A DNA stretch of 50,872 nt from Lachnospira sp. UBA2821 (GTDB taxonomy: Bacteria > Bacillota > Clostridia > Lachnospirales > Lachnospiraceae), in assembly GCA_002351535.1 (NCBI GenBank), contig DEGR01000068.1:1-50872 (forward strand), given 5' to 3'. The first letter of the stretch is position 1. Each line of letters starts with the position of its first letter. This document shows, piece after piece, positions 1 through 8,291 of the stretch. The position numbers were made by a program, and so were the translations under genes. Below the pieces are notes generated by a model, which worked only from the letters and a program-made list of their open reading frames with translations, made no database searches and had not been told where the DNA came from.

Positions 1-20
1 ACAGAAATTTTTTCACAGGC

Positions 21-401
21 TCATTTTTTTACTATTTTTTCGTTATTTTTGTTTTGATTATAAAGAATCACTTTTCCATCTTCTTTACTTATTGTGAGGT
101 CGGTTTTATTCTTTTTGCCGGTCTGACCTGGCAAAGATGATTCTATTGTAATTGATTCATTACCGATTATGTATGAAAAATTCAGTTTTGTATCAGGATT
201 CTTTTTAGTATATGCATATCCCGTTCCATTATCGGAAAATTCATAAACAGCTATGCCTGATTCAGATTCCCATGTTCCGGATAATTCAGAGGAACTTATT
301 CCTTTTGCATTTTTGCTACATCCAACACATACAATTAGAACATTTACACAAATTGCCATTAAACAAAGGCATGCACACAACTTAATTAATAACTTATTCA
401 T
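21..401 (-). CDS. small secreted lipoprotein, unknown function
   Basis: The protein is 126 aa when started at the second ATG (position 401). A GGGG motif about 7 bases upstream could act as ribosome binding site; a start at 413 would put that motif inside the gene. The N-terminus has a Lys, a hydrophobic stretch and a lipobox-like V-C-V-G-C, so lipidation at that Cys and anchoring outside the membrane is expected. The rest is short, polar and rich in beta-prone residues (GTWESESGIAVYEFSDNGTG), resembling small lipocalin-like lipoproteins that start with a GTW motif. It is transcribed away from the amylase and has its own promoter. I do not recognise a function. Confidence 0.7.
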   Translation of the reverse strand: MNKLLIKLCACLCLMAICVNVLIVCVGCSKNAKGISSSELSGTWESESGIAVYEFSDNGTGYAYTKKNPDTKLNFSYIIGNESITIESSLPGQTGKKNKTDLTISKEDGKVILYNQNKNNEKIVKK

Positions 402-459
402 ATTAATCCCCATTTCTATTTTTTTACCTTATATCTTAATGATAAAAACATTTCTTAAT

Positions 460-488
460 ATAATAAACTATATATAAGAAATAGTCAA
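460..488 (-). promoter_or_regulatory. sigma-A promoter for the lipoprotein gene
   Basis: Read on the minus strand there is TTGACT (483-488) and TATTAT (460-465) separated by exactly 17 bases, close to the housekeeping consensus. It lies 59 bases upstream of the lipoprotein start codon and points into that gene. Confidence 0.65.
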
Positions 489-616
489 ATTGCTATATTT
501 ATACTATATCATACGAAAAGTGGCAAAAGATACAATACCTCAATATTCGTTGTACAATGTGGATAGTATTTTTGATTTTATTTGGTCAATTCGCCAAAGT
601 TTTATAGATGGGGTAA

Positions 617-652
617 TTTTGGTTTGCCAAAAATGTACAAGAGAATTATACT
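617..652 (+). promoter_or_regulatory. amylase promoter with inverted-repeat operator
   Basis: TTGCCA (624-629) and TATACT (647-652) are spaced 17 bases apart, giving a predicted transcript start near 659 and a leader of about 125 bases before the amylase ATG. A perfect inverted repeat, TTTTGG-TTTG-CCAAAA (617-632), overlaps the -35 box. This is a plausible repressor or activator site for carbohydrate control. The rest of 414-784 is AT-rich; TGTACA recurs near 553, 634 and 661, and I see no convincing gene. Confidence 0.55.
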
Positions 653-784
653 ATACAAGATGTACAATTATCAGCAGTGGATATTATTGTTTATAATCAT
701 TTGCATAAAAGTGATTAGCATATATTTTATTTATTTGATGGTAAAAGTACAATGGCAATAATTTATAAAACATATGGAGGTATT

Positions 785-3700
785 ATGAGTAAAGCAAAGA
801 TTAAAAGAGTATTAGCATTATCTTTGGCAGTTGCTGTTATGGGAACATCACCTGCATTCGGGCAGAATGTTTTTAGTTCCAAGACGGCATCAGGTAATGT
901 GGCTGTGGATAATTCAGAATCAGCTAAGCCGGCTGATTCTGAAAATGCGGATGTAGCATATAAGTTTACGACAGACAGTGAGGGTAAGCTGGTTCCTACA
1001 CAGGAGAGTCGTGTATTAGAGAATTCGTTAAGTACAGCAGGGACAAGCAAGTTCTCGTGGGACAATGCAACAGTGTATTTCCTTCTTACAGACAGATTTA
1101 AGAATGGTAATACGTCTAATGACAATGCATATGGCAGACAGGATTATGCCAAGAAATTTAAAGACCAGAGAGCAACTTTCCATGGTGGTGATTTTGCGGG
1201 AATCACGCAGGAGATAGAGGCAGGATATTTTGATGATCTTGGAGTTAATGCAATATGGTTAAGTGCACCATATGAGCAGATTCATGGATACTTCCAGGGT
1301 GGAGAAGAAGGATTTTATCATCAGTCATATCATGGATATTATGTTCTTGATTATACAGAGACAGATGCAGCATTTGGTACAAAGGAGGAATTTAAGACTC
1401 TTGTAACTACTGCACATAAGCATGGAATAAGAATAGTAATGGATATAGTTATGAACCATGCAGGATATTCAAGCATTGGTGATATGAGCGAGTTCGGTTA
1501 TGGTACTTTGAAAGACGGATGGGATACATTTTATAATGGTGACAATCCTGAATCAGGTTATTCTTCATATCACGATTATGTAGATTATAAAAGTAATGCC
1601 ACTGACTGGGCTAAATGGTGGGGAGGAGACTGGATAAGATCCGGAGTTGCCGGTTATCCTGATACAGGAGAGGGAGGTAGTGATCTTACAAGATCTTTAT
1701 CAGGACTTCCTGATTTCAAGACAGAGTCGAAAGCTACAGTCGGTATTCCGGCATTATTAAAGAATAAATGGACTAAAGAGGGTACATATGATGCGAAAGT
1801 AGCTAAATATGGTTCCTCCGGAACTGTAAGAAGTTATCTTTGCAAATGGTTATCTGAATGGGTTGAGACATATGGTGTAGACGGATTCAGATGTGATACA
1901 GCCAAGCATGTTGAGTATGCATCATGGAAAGCACTTAAAGAGTCGTGTGTTACGGCACTTAATAATTGGAGAAAGAATAATCCTAATGAGCCCGGAGCTG
2001 ACTGGACTGATGATTTCTGGATGACAGGAGAGGCATGGGATCATAAAGTTGGCAAAGATGGATATTATACAGAGGGTGGATTTGATTCAATGATTAACTT
2101 CTCTACATGTGATGGAGGCGGATTGCAATCTGATGGGCTTGATGGAACATATTCAGGATACGACAGTGCAATTAACAAAGACCCTGACTTTAACGTTCTT
2201 TCGTTCATGAGTTCTCATGATGAGAACCTTATGAGTGCTAATAAGTCATCTAAGGACATGATTTATTACGGAACAGCATTTCTTATGTTACCGGGTGCAG
2301 TGCAGATTTACTATGGTGATGAGACATACAGAAAACTCGTACCTGAATTAGCAAACGCAGACGATAAATATGGCGGAGCCGGACATTCACTTAGAAGTGA
2401 CATGAACTGGGATTCTATTGATGAAAATTTACTTGAGCATTGGCAGAAGGTTGGTACATTTAGAAATAATCATATTGCTGTTGGTGCGGGAACACATACA
2501 AAGTTATCAGCATCACCATATACATTCAGCCGTGTGAAGGATGATGATAAGGTAGTAGTAGCCATGCCTACAGCAGCAGGTACATATGATATTGATGTTA
2601 AAGGTGTATTTGCCGACGATTCAATGGTTACAGATGCATATACAGGTGAGGCTTATCAGGTAAATGATGGAAAAGTATCTGTTACATGTGATGATAATTG
2701 CACAATTCTTCTTGAGGGTGGTGGAGCTTTAAAACCATCATTAAATGCATCAGGAAAGAAAACATTTTCAGATGAGACTGTTACAGTTAAACTTATTGCC
2801 ACATTAGCTAAAAATTCATATTATTCAGTTAATGGTGGTGCTAAGAAAGCATATAATAACGGTGATACTATTGAAATAGGTGCAGGTGCAGCATATGGTG
2901 AAAAATTCACTGTTGAGCTTACAGGAACAGCGGAAGATGGTACAGATATCAGCAATGAGGCAGTATTTACAAAATGTGCTGAACCGGAGTTATCTGATGG
3001 TGTGTACAGACTTAAAGTTAAGAAGAGTGAATTTAAAGATGCCCCTAACATTTATGTATGGCAGACTGATGAAAATAATACGGCTGTAAAATTAAATGGA
3101 GACTGGCCTGGTAAACCAATGTCAGATGATGGAGATTATTGGTCATATGAAAATGATACAGTAGAGGGTGAAGTTAATTTTATATTGTGCAATGGTCAGA
3201 GTAAGATAACAGGTGATATGTCTTCTACAGGTTCTAAAATATATGGTTCAGACGGAAGTCTTACAAATATTCCGGTAGAAAATCCTGCAAAAGTAACATG
3301 TAAATATGTTGATGAGTCCGGTAAGGATTTAACAGGTGGAAAGGATGTATACAGAGTTGGACTTGTTGGACAGGATTACACTGTTGCAGCAAGAGATATT
3401 GCAGGATATACACTTGTTAAGACGGAAGGCGAGAAGACAGGCAAATTTACTAAAGATGAGATAACGGTCAAATTTGTATATAATAAGACAGGCGAAGTCG
3501 AGACAACAAAGCCGGATGAGACAACAAAGCCGGATGAAACAACAAAACCGGACGAGACAACAAGCAAAACAGAAGAAGAGACAACAACAAAGCAGGGCGA
3601 GACAACAAAGCCGGACGAGACAACAAGCAAAACAGAAGAAGAGACAACAAAACCGGACGAGACAACAAGCAAAACAGAAGAAGAGACAACAACAAAGCAG

Positions 3701-4369
3701 GGCGAGACAACAAAGCCGGATGAGACAACAAGTAAAACAGAAGAAGAGACAACAACAAAGCCTGAAGAAACAACAAAACATGAAGAAGAGACAACAGAGA
3801 AGGTAAAAGTATCTTATGTTACAGTGTCTAAGCCAAGTGGAACAGTTAATCAGGGAAATAAAGTTTCTATTAGTGCAAAAGCAACAGGTGGAGCAGGAGA
3901 ATACAAATACAGATTTGTTGTTAAAGCCAACAGCAGTACTATTGTAAAGAATTACAGCAGTGCTAATAAGGCTACATGGACAATAGCAAAAGCAGGCAAA
4001 TACAGTATTATTGTTTATGCCAAGGATAAGAATGGTAAGATTGCAACTAAGACAATAAAAGGTTACAAAGTTAACAGAGCATTAAAGGTGTCATCATTTA
4101 AAACATCGAAAGCCAGTGGTAAGGTATCTGCTAATACTAAGATTACACTTAAAGCAAAAGCAACAGGTGGAGCAGGAAGTTATTATTACAGATTTGGATA
4201 TAAGTTAAAAGGAACTAATAAAATAACATATATCGGTTATTATAGTGATAAGAACTCTGCAACATGGAAGCCAAAGAAAAAAGGAACCTACACATTATAT
4301 GCATATGTTCTTGATGAGAAAACTGACAATGTAGTTAAAAAGACGGTTTCGAAATATAAAGTAAATTAA
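785..4369 (+). CDS. secreted multi-domain GH13 alpha-amylase with starch-binding and surface domains
   Basis: Endo-acting alpha-amylase predicted to cut alpha-1,4 bonds of extracellular starch. The start at 785 has GGAGG just upstream and opens a clean signal peptide (Lys-rich start, hydrophobic core, cleavage near AFG-Q, residue 26). The GH13 regions are all present: DIVMNH (220-225), GFRCD with nucleophile D371, TGEAW with acid/base E416, and SSHDE with D479. After the catalytic barrel come an Ig-like stretch, a CBM26-like starch-binding module (about 740-820, NIYVW and WPG motifs), a MucBP-like domain (about 833-899), a Thr/Lys/Glu/Pro linker of imperfect KPDETT and SKTEEE units (about 901-1008), and two Y_Y_Y-type repeats (about 1009-1098 and 1099-1194), each with ATGGAG and YYYRF or YKYRF motifs. 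There is no LPXTG motif. Domain names beyond GH13 are by motif only. Confidence 0.93.
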   Translation: MSKAKIKRVLALSLAVAVMGTSPAFGQNVFSSKTASGNVAVDNSESAKPADSENADVAYKFTTDSEGKLVPTQESRVLENSLSTAGTSKFSWDNATVYFLLTDRFKNGNTSNDNAYGRQDYAKKFKDQRATFHGGDFAGITQEIEAGYFDDLGVNAIWLSAPYEQIHGYFQGGEEGFYHQSYHGYYVLDYTETDAAFGTKEEFKTLVTTAHKHGIRIVMDIVMNHAGYSSIGDMSEFGYGTLKDGWDTFYNGDNPESGYSSYHDYVDYKSNATDWAKWWGGDWIRSGVAGYPDTGEGGSDLTRSLSGLPDFKTESKATVGIPALLKNKWTKEGTYDAKVAKYGSSGTVRSYLCKWLSEWVETYGVDGFRCDTAKHVEYASWKALKESCVTALNNWRKNNPNEPGADWTDDFWMTGEAWDHKVGKDGYYTEGGFDSMINFSTCDGGGLQSDGLDGTYSGYDSAINKDPDFNVLSFMSSHDENLMSANKSSKDMIYYGTAFLMLPGAVQIYYGDETYRKLVPELANADDKYGGAGHSLRSDMNWDSIDENLLEHWQKVGTFRNNHIAVGAGTHTKLSASPYTFSRVKDDDKVVVAMPTAAGTYDIDVKGVFADDSMVTDAYTGEAYQVNDGKVSVTCDDNCTILLEGGGALKPSLNASGKKTFSDETVTVKLIATLAKNSYYSVNGGAKKAYNNGDTIEIGAGAAYGEKFTVELTGTAEDGTDISNEAVFTKCAEPELSDGVYRLKVKKSEFKDAPNIYVWQTDENNTAVKLNGDWPGKPMSDDGDYWSYENDTVEGEVNFILCNGQSKITGDMSSTGSKIYGSDGSLTNIPVENPAKVTCKYVDESGKDLTGGKDVYRVGLVGQDYTVAARDIAGYTLVKTEGEKTGKFTKDEITVKFVYNKTGEVETTKPDETTKPDETTKPDETTSKTEEETTTKQGETTKPDETTSKTEEETTKPDETTSKTEEETTTKQGETTKPDETTSKTEEETTTKPEETTKHEEETTEKVKVSYVTVSKPSGTVNQGNKVSISAKATGGAGEYKYRFVVKANSSTIVKNYSSANKATWTIAKAGKYSIIVYAKDKNGKIATKTIKGYKVNRALKVSSFKTSKASGKVSANTKITLKAKATGGAGSYYYRFGYKLKGTNKITYIGYYSDKNSATWKPKKKGTYTLYAYVLDEKTDNVVKKTVSKYKVN
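3487..3800 (+). repeat. degenerate coding repeat encoding the amylase linker
   Basis: Tandem units reading 'acaacaaagccggatgag' and 'agcaaaacagaagaagag' encode KPDETT and SKTEEE blocks. A larger unit (two KPDETT/SKTEEE blocks plus KQGETT) appears duplicated. Such DNA can expand and contract by slippage, and it produces long spurious reading frames on both strands. No CRISPR-like spacers are present. Confidence 0.85.
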
Positions 4370-4405
4370 TTTGAGTACAATTAAAGAACTCATAAAGATT
4401 TTATC

Positions 4406-4434
4406 TTGACATCTATTCGCAACTAATGTATCAT
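4406..4434 (+). promoter_or_regulatory. promoter of the aspS-gatCAB operon
   Basis: TTGACA (4406-4411) and TATCAT (4429-4434) are 17 bases apart, so transcription should start near 4441, immediately before the T-box Stem I. The spacing and the perfect -35 make this a strong housekeeping promoter. Confidence 0.8.
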
Positions 4435-4440
4435 TTACTA

Positions 4441-4718
4441 TATTGCGAAATGCATTGAAGGAGACTCTGTCTGAGGTAGGCTGACAGGAATTCGGTGTCA
4501 TCGACTGAGAGCACCGTTCGGATGAGACAGATAAGGGAACACTCTGGAGCAGACATGTTGAAATGACAGTAGATATGTACGGATAGCACACGTTAAGTGC
4601 GCAAGAGCAGATATATTTATAATATATGTTATAATATTTCTGAATGCGGGTGGTACCGCGGATTGATTATTAAGATAATGATTCGCCCCGGGATATTAAT
4701 AGTATCCCGGGGTTTTTT
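4441..4718 (+). promoter_or_regulatory. T-box riboswitch ahead of aspS-gatCAB
   Basis: The leader has the hallmark T-box sequence GGGTGGTACCGCG (4648-4660). It is followed by an intrinsic terminator: CCCCGGGATA (4686-4695) pairs with TATCCCGGGG (4703-4712), then a run of six T. Stem I can be drawn: CTGTCT near 4468-4473 pairs with AGACAG (4525-4530), and CGGTG pairs with CACCG around an apical loop near 4492-4515. On the 3' side of the internal loop the candidate specifier reads GAAC (4537-4540). It contains AAC (Asn), and one base earlier GAA (Glu). Uncharged cognate tRNA would stabilise the antiterminator and switch on the operon. Element identity is clear; the specifier reading is inference. 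Confidence 0.93.
4686..4718 (+). terminator. T-box intrinsic terminator
   Basis: A 10-bp perfect GC-rich stem with a 7-base loop followed by TTTTTT. It competes with the antiterminator formed by the T-box sequence just upstream. Confidence 0.9.
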
Positions 4719-4737
4719 ATTTTAAAGGAGGAAGACA

Positions 4738-6492
4738 ATGACAGAGGCAAACATTTACAGAGATGTCACACTTGATAATGTTAAAGAAAGTGACATAGGA
4801 AAAGAGATTAAGATTTCAGGATGGGTTGAGAATATCAGAGATCATGGTGGAGTATCATTTATCGACCTCAGAGACCAATATGGTGTTGTCCAGGTGGTAT
4901 TAAGAGATACTTCGTTACTTGATGGTATTGTTAAAGAGGATTGCGTTGGAATAGAAGGAATAGTTGAGAAGCGTGATGAAGAGACCTACAATCCCAAGAT
5001 TCCTTCAGGAACTATTGAAGTAGAGGCACGTTCTATAAAGGTGCTTGGTAAAGTATATACACAGCTTCCATTTGAGATTCAGACTTCTAAAGAGGTAAGA
5101 GAGGATGTAAGACTTAAATACAGATATCTTGATCTTAGAAATCAGAAAGTTAAGGACAACATGATTTTCCGCTCTAATGTTATAAGCTTCTTAAGACAGA
5201 AGATGACAGATATGGGATTTATGGAGATTCAGACACCTATTCTTTGTGCATCTTCTCCGGAAGGAGCAAGGGATTATATTGTTCCTTCAAGAAAATATAA
5301 AGGAAAATTCTATGCACTTCCACAGGCACCACAGCAGTATAAACAGCTTCTTATGGTGTCAGGATTCGATAAATATTTCCAGATTGCCCCTTGTTTCAGA
5401 GACGAGGATGCGAGAGCAGACCGTTCACCGGGAGAATTTTATCAGTTAGATTTTGAGATGAGTTTTGCAACACAGGAAGATGTATTTAAGGTAGGAGAAG
5501 AAGTTCTTACAGCAACATTTGAGAAGTTTGCACCTGAAGGATTTGAGGTTACGAAAGCACCTTATCCAATTATAAGCTACAAGCAGGTCATGCTTGAATT
5601 TGGTACGGATAAACCGGACCTTAGAAACCCTCTTAGAATTATTGATGTGACAGAATTCTTCCAGAGATGTACATTCAAACCATTTCATAAGAAGACAGTA
5701 AGAGCCATTAAGGTTCATGCTGATATGTCAAAAGGATTCCATGAGAAGCTTCTTAAGTTTGCACAGTCAATCGGAATGGGTGGACTGGGATATCTGGAAG
5801 TGCTTGAGGATTCATCGTATAAGGGACCTATTGATAAGTTCATTCCTGATGCAGACATGAAGAAAGAACTTCTTGATATGGCAGGACTTGTACCGGGTGA
5901 TACTATATTCTTTATTGCTGATAAAGAATTAAAGGCAAGTCTGTATGCAGGACAGATTAGAACTGAACTTGGTGAGAAGTTAGGCCTTATTGAGAAAAAT
6001 GCGTATAGATTCTGCTATATTAATGATTTCCCAATGTATGAGTATAATGAGGAAGAAAAGAAGATTGGATTCACACACAATCCGTTCTCAATGCCACAGG
6101 GCGGTCTTGATGCACTTAATAATGAGGACCCTCTTGATATTCTTGCATATCAGTATGATATCGTATGCAATGGTGTTGAACTTTCATCAGGTGCCGTAAG
6201 AAATCATGATATGGAAATTATGGTTAAAGCATTCGAGATAGCAGGATATGATGAAGAAGTGCTTAAGAATAAGTTCGGAGCATTGTACAATGCATTCCAG
6301 TTCGGAGCACCACCACATGCAGGTATGGCTCCAGGTGTTGACAGAATGATTATGCTTCTTAGAAATGAGGAAAATATTCGTGAAGTAATTCCGTTCCCAA
6401 TGAGTGGAACAGCACAGGATCTTATGTGTGGAGCACCTAATGAGGTAACAGAGCAGCAGTTACGTGAAGTTCATATTAAGGTTAGAGATTAA
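4738..6492 (+). CDS. aspS: aspartyl-tRNA synthetase, probably non-discriminating
   Basis: Class IIb synthetase of 584 aa, the bacterial type. It has an N-terminal OB-fold anticodon-binding domain (SGWVENIRDHGGVSFIDLRD), motif 2 (FRDEDARADR), the bacterial GAD insertion and motif 3 (GVDRMIMLL). It charges tRNA with aspartate in the cytosol. Because it heads an operon with gatCAB behind a T-box, it probably also charges tRNA-Asn, making Asp-tRNA-Asn that GatCAB converts to Asn-tRNA-Asn. That relaxed specificity is inferred from context, not from a diagnostic residue. The start has AAAGGAGG about 7 bases upstream. The gap to gatC is short. Confidence 0.95.
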   Translation: MTEANIYRDVTLDNVKESDIGKEIKISGWVENIRDHGGVSFIDLRDQYGVVQVVLRDTSLLDGIVKEDCVGIEGIVEKRDEETYNPKIPSGTIEVEARSIKVLGKVYTQLPFEIQTSKEVREDVRLKYRYLDLRNQKVKDNMIFRSNVISFLRQKMTDMGFMEIQTPILCASSPEGARDYIVPSRKYKGKFYALPQAPQQYKQLLMVSGFDKYFQIAPCFRDEDARADRSPGEFYQLDFEMSFATQEDVFKVGEEVLTATFEKFAPEGFEVTKAPYPIISYKQVMLEFGTDKPDLRNPLRIIDVTEFFQRCTFKPFHKKTVRAIKVHADMSKGFHEKLLKFAQSIGMGGLGYLEVLEDSSYKGPIDKFIPDADMKKELLDMAGLVPGDTIFFIADKELKASLYAGQIRTELGEKLGLIEKNAYRFCYINDFPMYEYNEEEKKIGFTHNPFSMPQGGLDALNNEDPLDILAYQYDIVCNGVELSSGAVRNHDMEIMVKAFEIAGYDEEVLKNKFGALYNAFQFGAPPHAGMAPGVDRMIMLLRNEENIREVIPFPMSGTAQDLMCGAPNEVTEQQLREVHIKVRD

Positions 6493-6526
6493 GCAATTGC
6501 ATGAATTATAGATTATGGAGGTAAAT

Positions 6527-6820
6527 ATGGCAAATGTAATATCTGATGAGACTATAGATTATGTTGGTATTCTTGCCAAACTTGAACTTAGCGATGAAGA
6601 GAAAGAAAATGCTAAGAAAGATATGGAAAGTATGCTTGACTATATTGATAAATTAAATGAGCTTGATACTACAGGGGTTGAGCCGATGAGTCATGTGTTT
6701 CCTGTTAACAATGTATTCAGGGAAGACGTGGTTACTAATGGCGATGACAGAGAGAACATTTTAAAGAATGCACCTGAAGAACAGGATGGAATGTTCAATG
6801 TTCCTAAGACATTTGATTAA
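6527..6820 (+). CDS. gatC: Asp/Glu-tRNA amidotransferase subunit C
   Basis: Small (97 aa) subunit that wraps around GatA and stabilises the GatCAB complex. The sequence shows the family pattern: VDYVGILAKLELSDEEK-like helix near the start, LDYIDKLNELDTTGVEPMSHV in the middle and a C-terminal LKNAPEEQDGMFNVPKTF. I place the start at ATG 6527 because GGAG sits 7 bases upstream; an ATG four codons earlier would swallow that site. Followed 12 bases later by gatA. Confidence 0.93.
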   Translation: MANVISDETIDYVGILAKLELSDEEKENAKKDMESMLDYIDKLNELDTTGVEPMSHVFPVNNVFREDVVTNGDDRENILKNAPEEQDGMFNVPKTFD

Positions 6821-6832
6821 GGAGGACAGAGC

Positions 6833-8290
6833 GTGAATATATTAGATTATACGGCAACGGAGCTGGCAAAGAAAATAAAAGCACATGAAGTATCTGTCCT
6901 TGAGGCAACTAATGCAGTCCTTGGACAGATAGATAAGACAGAAGATGAATACAACTGTTATGTAACAATTGACAGAGAGGGTGCGCTTAAAAAGGCAGAA
7001 GAGGTGCAGGCGAAGATTGATTCAGGTGAGATTGACGGACCGCTTGCAGGCGTGCCTGTGGCTATTAAAGATAATATGTGTACAGAAGGAATTCTTACAA
7101 CATGTTCCTCAAAGATACTTGGTAACTTTGTACCTACATTTACTTCAGAGGCAGTTCTTAATCTTGAAAGAGCAGGAGCGGTAATTATAGGAAAGACTAA
7201 TATGGATGAATTTGCCATGGGTTCCACGACGGAGACTTCCGCATTTGGACCAACTAAGAATCCAAAAAATCCTGAGCATGTCCCAGGGGGTTCGTCAGGT
7301 GGCTCTGCAGCGGCAGTGGCTGCTAATGAATGCTTTTATGCTTTGGGTTCGGATACGGGAGGCTCTATAAGACAGCCGGCAGGATATTGTGGCGTTGTAG
7401 GTATGAAACCTACTTATTCAACAGTATCACGTTATGGACTTATCGCTTATGGTTCATCATTAGACCAGATTGGACCGCTTTCCAAAGATGTAACCGACTG
7501 TGCGACAATACTTGAAGTTATAGCTTCTTATGATTCTAAGGATTCAACATCAGTTAAGAGAGAAAATACAGATTTTACATCAGCACTTGTGGATGATGTG
7601 AAAGGACTCAGGATTGGTATTCCAAGAGATTACTTTGGAGAAGGACTTGATTCAGAAGTAAAGGATGCCGTACTTAAAGCAGCAGATGTTCTTAAGAGTA
7701 AGGGAGCGGTTGTTGAAGAGTTTGATCTGGGACTTGTCGAGTATGCAATTCCTGCATATTATACTATTGCAGCAGCAGAGGCAAGCTCAAACCTTGAGAG
7801 ATTCGATGGTATTAAATATGGATACAGAACAGAGGAATATACAGACCTTCATAATATGTATAAAAAGACCCGTTCAGAAGGATTTGGTCCGGAGGTTAAG
7901 AGAAGAATTATGCTCGGTTCCTTTGTATTAAGTTCAGGATATTATGACGCATATTACCTTAAGGCGTTAAGGGTTAAAGCACTCATTAAGAAAGCATTTG
8001 ATGATGCGTTTGCAAAATATGACGTAATACTCGGACCGGTAGCTCCAACTACGGCACCAAAGCTTGGTGAAAGCCTGTCAGACCCAATAAAGATGTATCT
8101 TGGAGATATATATACTATATCGATTAACCTTGCAGGACTCCCTGGAATATGCCTTCCATGTGGAAATGATTCTAAAGGGCTTCCAATAGGATTACAGCTT
8201 ATTGGAGACTGTTTTAAGGAAAATAATATTATAAGGGCTGCATATACTTACGAGCAGGCGAGAAATGAAATGGAAAAGGAGGTAAAATAG
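6833..8290 (+). CDS. gatA: Asp/Glu-tRNA amidotransferase subunit A
   Basis: Amidase-signature subunit (485 aa) that hydrolyses glutamine and channels ammonia to GatB. The catalytic Ser-cisSer-Lys triad is visible: K79 (AIKD), S154 (GGSSGGS) and S178 (DTGGS), the same positions as in well-studied Firmicute GatA. Translation starts at GTG after GGAGG. It sits between gatC and gatB with 1 base before gatB, consistent with coupled translation of complex partners. Confidence 0.96.
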   Translation: MNILDYTATELAKKIKAHEVSVLEATNAVLGQIDKTEDEYNCYVTIDREGALKKAEEVQAKIDSGEIDGPLAGVPVAIKDNMCTEGILTTCSSKILGNFVPTFTSEAVLNLERAGAVIIGKTNMDEFAMGSTTETSAFGPTKNPKNPEHVPGGSSGGSAAAVAANECFYALGSDTGGSIRQPAGYCGVVGMKPTYSTVSRYGLIAYGSSLDQIGPLSKDVTDCATILEVIASYDSKDSTSVKRENTDFTSALVDDVKGLRIGIPRDYFGEGLDSEVKDAVLKAADVLKSKGAVVEEFDLGLVEYAIPAYYTIAAAEASSNLERFDGIKYGYRTEEYTDLHNMYKKTRSEGFGPEVKRRIMLGSFVLSSGYYDAYYLKALRVKALIKKAFDDAFAKYDVILGPVAPTTAPKLGESLSDPIKMYLGDIYTISINLAGLPGICLPCGNDSKGLPIGLQLIGDCFKENNIIRAAYTYEQARNEMEKEVK

Positions 8291-8291
8291 T

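Noticed and set aside
490..696. 68-aa open frame upstream of the amylase
   Set aside because: It runs over the predicted amylase promoter and its operator, has no good ribosome binding site and no recognisable features.
3487..3800. CRISPR-like or satellite repeat array
   Set aside because: Units are adjacent, degenerate, multiples of three and encode the protein linker; there are no unique spacers.
3329..3806. Several long open frames on both strands across the amylase linker, some Cys/Leu-rich or Arg/Gln-rich
   Set aside because: They are by-products of the tandem ACAACAAAGCC-type repeat; none has a ribosome binding site or family match, and the amylase frame explains the DNA.
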